The notes under the pieces were generated by a model that saw only the letters and a list, made by a program, of their open reading frames with translations, was not told the origin of the DNA and searched no databases. From Bradyrhizobium sp. CCGUVB4N (GTDB lineage: Bacteria; Pseudomonadota; Alphaproteobacteria; Rhizobiales; Xanthobacteraceae): 64,000 nt of DNA. The position numbers and the translations under genes are program-made. Every line of letters starts with the position of its first letter. Within the stretch, counting starts at the first letter, position 1. The DNA is taken from positions 186,001 to 250,000 of the forward strand of contig NZ_JANADP010000001.1 of the NCBI RefSeq assembly GCF_024199945.1, in the 5' to 3' direction. Of the stretch, positions 59,064-64,000 are shown piece after piece.

Positions 59064-59750
59064 ATGGCCAATGCCCGCAAGATCCTGATCGTGGATGACG
59101 ATACCGATCTGCGCGACACGTTGGTGGAGCAATTATCGCTGCACGAAGAATTTGAAGCCTCCGCCGTCGATACTGGCGCCAAGGGCGCCAGCGCCGCAAA
59201 GGCCAACGCCCCCGATCTCGTGCTGATGGATGTCGGACTTCCCGACACCGACGGTCGCGAAGTGGTCCGCTCCCTGCGCAAGGGCGGCTTCAAGGCGCCG
59301 ATCATCATGCTGACGGGGCATGACACCGATTCCGACACGATTTTGGGCCTGGAATCCGGCGCCAACGACTATGTCGCAAAGCCCTTCCGTTTTGCCGTAT
59401 TGCTGGCCCGCATCCGCGCCCAGCTGCGCCAGCACGAGGCCAGCGAGGACGCGGTGTTCTCGGTCGGCCCCTATTCCTTCCGTCCCGGCTCGAAGATGCT
59501 GACCGCTGCCAATGCGCGCAAGGTCCGTCTCACCGAGAAGGAAACGGCGATCCTGCGCTTCCTCTACCGCGCCGGCCAGATGCCGGTGTCGCGCGAGACC
59601 CTGCTCCAGGAGGTCTGGGGCTACAATTCGGGCGTCACCACCCACACGCTGGAAACCCACATCTACCGTCTTCGCCAGAAGATCGAGAAGGATGCCGCCA
59701 ACCCGGAAATCCTGGTGACGGAAGCCGGTGGCTACAAGCTGGTGCCGTGA
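59064..59750 (+). CDS. OmpR-family response regulator
   Basis: A 228-residue two-component regulator. The receiver has ILIVDDDTDLRDTLVEQLSL, the phospho-Asp in LVLMDVGLPDTDG and the Lys in DYVAKPFRFAVLLARIRAQL; the winged-helix output has LTEKETAILRFLYRAGQMPV and THTLETHIYRLRQKIEKDA. The target genes and the sensor kinase are unknown, and no kinase is adjacent. It is followed within 60 bases by a cyclic-nucleotide-binding protein, which may be in the same unit. Confidence 0.95.
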   Translation: MANARKILIVDDDTDLRDTLVEQLSLHEEFEASAVDTGAKGASAAKANAPDLVLMDVGLPDTDGREVVRSLRKGGFKAPIIMLTGHDTDSDTILGLESGANDYVAKPFRFAVLLARIRAQLRQHEASEDAVFSVGPYSFRPGSKMLTAANARKVRLTEKETAILRFLYRAGQMPVSRETLLQEVWGYNSGVTTHTLETHIYRLRQKIEKDAANPEILVTEAGGYKLVP

Positions 59751-59810
59751 TACGTTCCAGGAACGCGCGATTCGTCGTAAATTAGCGCGTTCCACGAGCC
59801 TCGGACCGGA

Positions 59811-60254
59811 ATGTCAATCGATGACGACGTAGCGCTGCTCGAGCGTGTCCCGACACTGCGCCTGTTGGGAGACGCCTCGTTGCGCATGCTGGCGATCGGC
59901 TCCGAGCAGCGTGACTTCGTGCGCGGCGACATCCTGTTCAATCTCGGTGACGATGCCGACGCCGGCTTCGTGGTCCAGCGCGGCGCCTTTCGCGTCGACG
60001 ACGGCGCCGGCGCCGAGATGATTGCAGGCCCCGGTACGCTGATCGGCGAGCTCGCGCTGGTCGTGCCGATGAAGCGGCCCTCGGGCGCGGTGGCGCTGGA
60101 ACATTCCTCCGTCATCCGCGTCGCGCGCAGCCTGTTTCAGCGCGTGCTCGAAAGCGATCCCGCCGCGGCGCTCCGCCTCCGCGACGAGTTTGCGGTACGC
60201 TCCAGCCAGATCGCGAGCGATATTCTGATGGCAGGTGCGAAGCTGAGCACCTGA
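59811..60254 (+). CDS. Cyclic-nucleotide-binding (cNMP) domain protein without DNA-binding domain
   Basis: A 147-residue protein with a CAP-like sensor fold. It has ILFNLGDDADAGFVVQRGAF and GAGAEMIAGPGTLIGELALV followed by PSGAVALEHSSVIRVARSLF, the turn where the cAMP phosphate would bind (GELALV...RPSGAV). The protein ends after the C-helix, with no helix-turn-helix. It might act as a sensor for a partner protein, possibly linked with the adjacent response regulator. ATG with a modest ribosome-binding site. Confidence 0.88.
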   Translation: MSIDDDVALLERVPTLRLLGDASLRMLAIGSEQRDFVRGDILFNLGDDADAGFVVQRGAFRVDDGAGAEMIAGPGTLIGELALVVPMKRPSGAVALEHSSVIRVARSLFQRVLESDPAAALRLRDEFAVRSSQIASDILMAGAKLST

Positions 60255-60290
60255 GCGCGGCGGATTTGGCCGGGCCCTGCTCCGCCGATT

Positions 60291-61853
60291 TCATTCCTTG
60301 TTGAAGGCGTACAGCGCGCTGCGGTCGTCCTGGTAGAGCCGCCGCAGTCCCGGCATGACCGGCAGGCGCGACGCATCGACGTCGAGCAGCCAGATATAGT
60401 CGAAGCGATCGCGCGGAATTTGCGCGATCCTTTGCGCGAGCGCAGCGCTCAGATCGCCGTCGCAGTCGACCGGGGCGATTTCGATGTACTGCGACGGATC
60501 CGCGTTGAACGCGGTGCCGCGTGCACGGAGCGGTGTCAGGAGTTGCTGACCACCCGATGCGTCCCATTGCGAATTGACGAAGGCGTCCCGCCGGACGATG
60601 GCGAGCGACCCCAGATGCGCGACACGCGGTGCACGCCATCGCTCGCAGCTTGGCGGCCGTGTCAGGACCGCGATGCTTGCGCCGCGCGGAACGTCGTTCA
60701 GGGCCTGCAGATGTTGTGCGTAACCGGAATCATAGATCGCGAATCCGACAGCCATGGCGGCGATCCGAATCGCAAAAACAGTCAGGGCCATGACGGCGAT
60801 CATCGCGGCGGCGCGCCGCAGGCGGTCGGTGGGCGCGATGGCGGTGAGGCCGACGATGAAGAAGATGGGCCATAGCCGCACATCGGCATAGACCGCGCCG
60901 AACATCTCGCCTGGCATCAGCAGGATCAGAATGAGGAGGCTCGCCGCTCCGACCAGCAGTGCCGGATTGCGCCTGACGTCGCGGCTGCGGATTCCAAAGT
61001 ACAGCAGGCCGATGGCCAGCAGCAGGCTCAGCGTATCGAGCCAGATATTCTGGTCACGCAGCGTCCAGACCAGTCCAGTGATCTTCGTACTGATGTCGAA
61101 GAAATGCCCCGTCGCGGCGGCGCCATTGCCCTGCCGCCAGACGATCATGAGCAAAGCGGGAATCATGACGGGCCAGGCGCGTCGCAGAATGACGAGCACC
61201 ATGGCAGGCCATGCTGCCGGCGCACGTTTCCAGCTGCGGCAGAGCTCGAAGGCCCCGACGAGGACGACCAGAACGACCCAGCCATAGGCGTGAGCGAGCC
61301 AGACCACGCAGGCAGCCGCCGCGAACAGCGCGACGCGCATCAGCGAGCCGTTCTTCCCGGCCGTCTCGACCCAGGATGCGAAAACGTGCAACGCGAGCGC
61401 ACAGCCGAGCCAGTAATTCACGAAGCCGAGCTGGAACGGATAGGCCACCGCGAACCATGCGGCCGCGATGGCAAAGGGCGTGAGCTCGCCGTGCAGCGCC
61501 CGGCTGATACGCCCGATCGCGGAGATCATGAGCAGCGGAAGCGCCAGCGCAATCAGCCAGGCCGCGCGTTCGAGACCGAGCAGAGGCGCCAGCGGCGCGA
61601 TGAGCAATTCAACGCCGAGATTGCCGACCAGTTGCCAGTGAAAATCCCAGTTCTGCTGGAGCGCCGGCGAGTCCGACAGGTGCAGCTGCACATGGTAACG
61701 GCCGATATGGGCGAGGTAATCGATCAGCGGCGGCGTGTGCACGAACCAGAACGGGACCGTGCTCAGCAACATCAATCCCGGCACGACGAAACGGGAATTC
61801 CACCACGCACGAACCGGCGGTTCTGGGTGCTCTGACGGTGCGGGCGTGCCCAT
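60291..61853 (-). CDS. Polytopic membrane protein, possible glycosyltransferase-like
   Basis: A 520-residue membrane protein with about ten or more helices and a periplasmic C-terminal domain of about 140 residues. An early motif, VHTPPLIDYLAHIGRYHVQL, lies after the first helix where GT-C type transferases have an acidic residue. The C-terminal part has RGASIAVLTRPPSCERWRAP and no family signature that I recognise. It may transfer sugars or lipids in the envelope. It is upstream of nothing on its strand except the short gap to the convergent cNMP gene. Confidence 0.65.
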   Translation of the reverse strand: MGTPAPSEHPEPPVRAWWNSRFVVPGLMLLSTVPFWFVHTPPLIDYLAHIGRYHVQLHLSDSPALQQNWDFHWQLVGNLGVELLIAPLAPLLGLERAAWLIALALPLLMISAIGRISRALHGELTPFAIAAAWFAVAYPFQLGFVNYWLGCALALHVFASWVETAGKNGSLMRVALFAAAACVVWLAHAYGWVVLVVLVGAFELCRSWKRAPAAWPAMVLVILRRAWPVMIPALLMIVWRQGNGAAATGHFFDISTKITGLVWTLRDQNIWLDTLSLLLAIGLLYFGIRSRDVRRNPALLVGAASLLILILLMPGEMFGAVYADVRLWPIFFIVGLTAIAPTDRLRRAAAMIAVMALTVFAIRIAAMAVGFAIYDSGYAQHLQALNDVPRGASIAVLTRPPSCERWRAPRVAHLGSLAIVRRDAFVNSQWDASGGQQLLTPLRARGTAFNADPSQYIEIAPVDCDGDLSAALAQRIAQIPRDRFDYIWLLDVDASRLPVMPGLRRLYQDDRSALYAFNKE

Positions 61854-61869
61854 CGTCGTCTCCGAAGGC

Positions 61870-62685
61870 CTAGACGTCCAGCGTCACCGTCACCGGCACG
61901 TGGTCCGACGGCCGTTCCCAGCTTCGCGCATCGCGCAAGATTTTGAAATCCTGGACCGCGTCTTTCAGCGCGCGCGAGACCCAGATGTGGTCGAGCCTGC
62001 GGCCGCGGTCGCCGACGGTCCAGTCGGCGGAGCGATAGCTCCACCACGTGTAGACCTTTTCCGACATCGGGATGCGGTCGCGCGCGACGTCGACCCATTC
62101 GCCGGCGCTGAGTGCGGCCTGCAGCTTCTCGGTCTCGATCGGCGTGTGCGAAACGACCTTCAGCAGCTGCTTGTGAGACCACACGTCGTTCTCGTGCGGC
62201 GCGACGTTGAGATCGCCGACCAGGATGTGGCGATCATCCCCGCGCGGATGCAGCGGTTCGCACGTCTTCATCTCGTCGAGAAAGCGGAGCTTGTGGTCGA
62301 ACTTCTCGTTCAGCGCGGGATCGGGAATGTCGCCGCCGGCGGGCACGTAGAAATTATGCAGCACCAGCGGCTTCGCGATGTTCGCCTTCCCGCCGAACGA
62401 CACCGAGATGTGACGCGAATCCACCTTGTCGCAGAAGGTGCGGATGTCCGTGGATTCGAATGGAATCTTCGAGACGATGGCGACGCCGTGATAGCCCTTC
62501 TGCCCGTTCAGCGCGACGTGCTCGTAGCCGAGCCGCTTGAAGCGCTTTAGCGGAAAGGCGTCGTCGATGCACTTGGTCTCCTGGAGACACAGCACGTCCG
62601 GCCGCGCGCTCTTGAGAAATTTCGCGACCAGATCGATGCGCAGCCGCACCGAATTGATGTTCCAGGTTGTCAGGGAAAGACGCAT
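61870..62685 (-). CDS. xth: Exodeoxyribonuclease III
   Basis: A 271-residue AP endonuclease/3'-exonuclease for base excision repair. It begins MRLSLTTWNINSVRLRIDLV, then CLQETKCIDDAFP with the metal-binding Glu, HILVGDLNVAPHENDVWSHK, YTWWSYRSADWTVGDRGRRL and DHIWVSRALKDAV, ending with SWERPSDHVPVTVTLDV containing the catalytic His. Length is normal. It reads on the minus strand with 16 bases to the next gene. Confidence 0.98.
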   Translation of the reverse strand: MRLSLTTWNINSVRLRIDLVAKFLKSARPDVLCLQETKCIDDAFPLKRFKRLGYEHVALNGQKGYHGVAIVSKIPFESTDIRTFCDKVDSRHISVSFGGKANIAKPLVLHNFYVPAGGDIPDPALNEKFDHKLRFLDEMKTCEPLHPRGDDRHILVGDLNVAPHENDVWSHKQLLKVVSHTPIETEKLQAALSAGEWVDVARDRIPMSEKVYTWWSYRSADWTVGDRGRRLDHIWVSRALKDAVQDFKILRDARSWERPSDHVPVTVTLDV

Positions 62686-62744
62686 GGGAATTGCGTCTTA
62701 GCATGGATTGGCGTGGGGGAATCGCTTGTCCACAGGGGCGGTGC

Positions 62745-63560
62745 CTACCCCGGCGACGGCACGCTGTAATTGGTGAAGTCGATCTTGAACATGCTGGGAT
62801 CGAGCTTCTTGCCGGCATCGAGATTGTAGACCGCGATCGTGGTGTCGTAGCCCTGCGGATCGGTGACGGTCCATTGCTTGAGCTGGCCGTCCTTGGCGCC
62901 GATCATCAGCAGCAGGCGGCTGGTGCCGACCAAAGCCTGCTTCTCCTCGATGGTGACGCTGATGAAGAGATCGTCGGCGGTCACGTTGACCACGTTGGTG
63001 TCCTTCATCAGGTCGATGCGGTCCGACAGCAGGAAGCGCAGCGGCGTCTGCGACAGCGGATAGACGTCCTGGGTCGCGAGCTTGCGGTCACGCACCACCA
63101 CCGAGGATCCGTCGGCGACGATGTCGATCGGGCTCGGCGGATCATATTCGAAGCGCAGCTTGCCCGGCTTCTGAATGTAGAAATCGCCCTGTGTCTTGCT
63201 GCCGTCGGGGCCGACCTGGACGAAGTTTCCGACCAGCGTCGACAGCGAGGACAGATAGGCGCTGACCTTGGCCGCCTGCGCCTTCTGCTTGTCGTCGAAG
63301 GTCTGGAAGATGCTGCTCGGCACGTTGCGGCGCGGATCGGGAATGATCGGGTTCGGCGGTGTCTGCGTCGCGCCGGTGATCGACGGTCCGCCCGACGGCG
63401 GAGCCGCGTCGCGGGCCTTCGGCGCCGGCTTCGGCACGGGCACCGTCTGCGCCATCGACGCCGAGGTCACCATCGCGGCGGTGGCGAGAAGCACGGCCGC
63501 CACGCGCGCGCCGCGCGTGGCAAAAGAAGCCGCGAATCGAATGTCCGGATGTTGGGTCAA
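62745..63560 (-). CDS. LolA-like outer-membrane lipoprotein carrier
   Basis: A 271-residue periplasmic protein. A signal peptide (VAAVLLATAAMVTSASMAQT) precedes a Pro-rich linker (PPSGGPSITGATQTPPNPII) and a LolA domain from about residue 110, with VSAYLSSLSTLVGNFVQVGP, KTQGDFYIQKPGKLRFEYDP and LATQDVYPLSQTPLRFLL. The TTG at 63560 is chosen because CAGGACGACGCG gives a ribosome-binding site; the open frame goes on to 63659 without signal-like residues. It carries lipoproteins from the inner to outer membrane, or is the LolA-like partner of FtsK in alphaproteobacteria, where the two are adjacent. Confidence 0.9.
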   Translation of the reverse strand: MTQHPDIRFAASFATRGARVAAVLLATAAMVTSASMAQTVPVPKPAPKARDAAPPSGGPSITGATQTPPNPIIPDPRRNVPSSIFQTFDDKQKAQAAKVSAYLSSLSTLVGNFVQVGPDGSKTQGDFYIQKPGKLRFEYDPPSPIDIVADGSSVVVRDRKLATQDVYPLSQTPLRFLLSDRIDLMKDTNVVNVTADDLFISVTIEEKQALVGTSRLLLMIGAKDGQLKQWTVTDPQGYDTTIAVYNLDAGKKLDPSMFKIDFTNYSVPSPG

Positions 63561-63655
63561 CGCGTCGTCCTGTATGGCTGGGCGTCGTTTTAGCGTGATT
63601 TCGGGCAAAAGCAGATAACGATTTTGCGTGAAATAGGACTTTGAGGCGGCTTGCC

Positions 63656-64000
63656 TCACATATGGCTGTCTTCTTCCTCGACCAGAATCTCGCGCTTGCC
63701 GGCGTGGTTGGCGGGTCCGACGATGCCTTCCAGTTCCATGCGCTCCATCAGCGATGCGGCGCGGTTATAGCCGATCTGCAGGCGGCGTTGGATGTAGCTG
63801 GTCGAGGCCTTGCGGTCGCGTTTGACGATGGCAACGGCCTGCTGGAACAGGTCGCCGCCGCCATCCGCGCCCATGCCGCTGGCGTCGAACACGGCGCCAC
63901 CGTCCTCGTCCTCGGTCGGCTCCTCGGCCGTAACCGCCTCGAGATATTCGGGCTGGCCCTGGGTCTTGAGGTGGCGCACCACCTTCTCGACTTCATCGTC
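63656..64000 (-). CDS. ftsK: DNA translocase FtsK, C-terminal part, cut by window edge
   Basis: The last 114 residues of FtsK. The C-terminal gamma domain (winged helix that reads KOPS) is seen in GDLFQQAVAIVKRDRKASTS and YIQRRLQIGYNRAASLMERM, ending in LVEEEDSHM. The motor part is outside the window. FtsK pumps the chromosome termini at division. The gene is followed by the LolA-like gene on the same strand, a common alphaproteobacterial order. Confidence 0.97.
   Translation of the reverse strand, partial: DDEVEKVVRHLKTQGQPEYLEAVTAEEPTEDEDGGAVFDASGMGADGGGDLFQQAVAIVKRDRKASTSYIQRRLQIGYNRAASLMERMELEGIVGPANHAGKREILVEEEDSHM

Overview
The window reads as a piece of the main chromosome of an alphaproteobacterium in the Rhizobiales, most likely Bradyrhizobium or a close relative. 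The reasons are very high GC with strong third-position bias, gene orders typical of that group (hrcA-rph-rdgB-hemW; hisB-DUF2628-hisH-hisA-hisF-hisE-coaA divergent from hslV-hslU; Tim44-mltA-smr; dnaQ-coaE-maf-ppsR; rho-mnmE-mnmG-rsmG-parA-parB), and several intergenic palindromic repeat families that I associate with Bradyrhizobium genomes. No rRNA, tRNA, phage, insertion sequence, transposase or CRISPR array was seen. Taxonomy is inferred from gene order and repeats, not from a marker-gene tree.

Layout. 1-4.5 kb: heat-shock genes on the minus strand (5' end of dnaK, grpE, hrcA), interrupted by two plus-strand genes for an exported protein of unknown function and a Tat-like nicotinamidase. 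4.6-7.2 kb: rph, rdgB, hemW; a dispersed repeat forms the start of hemW. 7.3-9.3 kb: two overlapping genes of unknown pathway, a PLP-dependent enzyme and an HExxH-containing helical protein. 9.3-13.2 kb: LpoA-like lipoprotein divergent from rsmI-yraN-gshB. 13.6-19.2 kb: part of a tad/cpa pilus locus (cpaB, cpaC, cpaD, cpaE, convergent tadD) plus a PilZ protein. 19.4-24.7 kb: comM, a small exported protein, a hybrid histidine kinase, and a histidine phosphatase gene that looks frameshifted. 24.7-29.5 kb: histidine biosynthesis and coaA. 29.7-32.2 kb: hslV, a DUF2585 membrane protein, hslU. 32.4-37.2 kb: an unknown membrane protein, smr, mltA, a Tim44-like protein, secB.

37.2-50.3 kb is the chromosome replication and segregation region: dnaQ, coaE, maf, ppsR, a gene-free stretch that is the best candidate for oriC, hemJ, rho, mnmE, mnmG, rsmG, parA, parB, holA. 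Six parS-type palindromes lie between the end of mnmE and the first part of rsmG, just upstream of parAB. 50.4-64 kb holds lptE, leuS, two convergent GGDEF genes, a PLP-binding protein (YggS family), a hydratase, a YkuD-type enzyme, an OmpR-type response regulator next to a cyclic-nucleotide-binding protein, a membrane protein of unknown function, xth, a LolA-like protein and the 3' end of ftsK.

Most of the window is ordinary housekeeping sequence. The parts worth a second look are the PLP-enzyme/HExxH pair, the parS array (one site contains the apparent rsmG start codon, and a repeat is inserted among the sites), the oriC candidate with its dense GANTC sites, the repeat-coded N terminus of HemW, the composite palindromic elements, and the frameshifted phosphatase.
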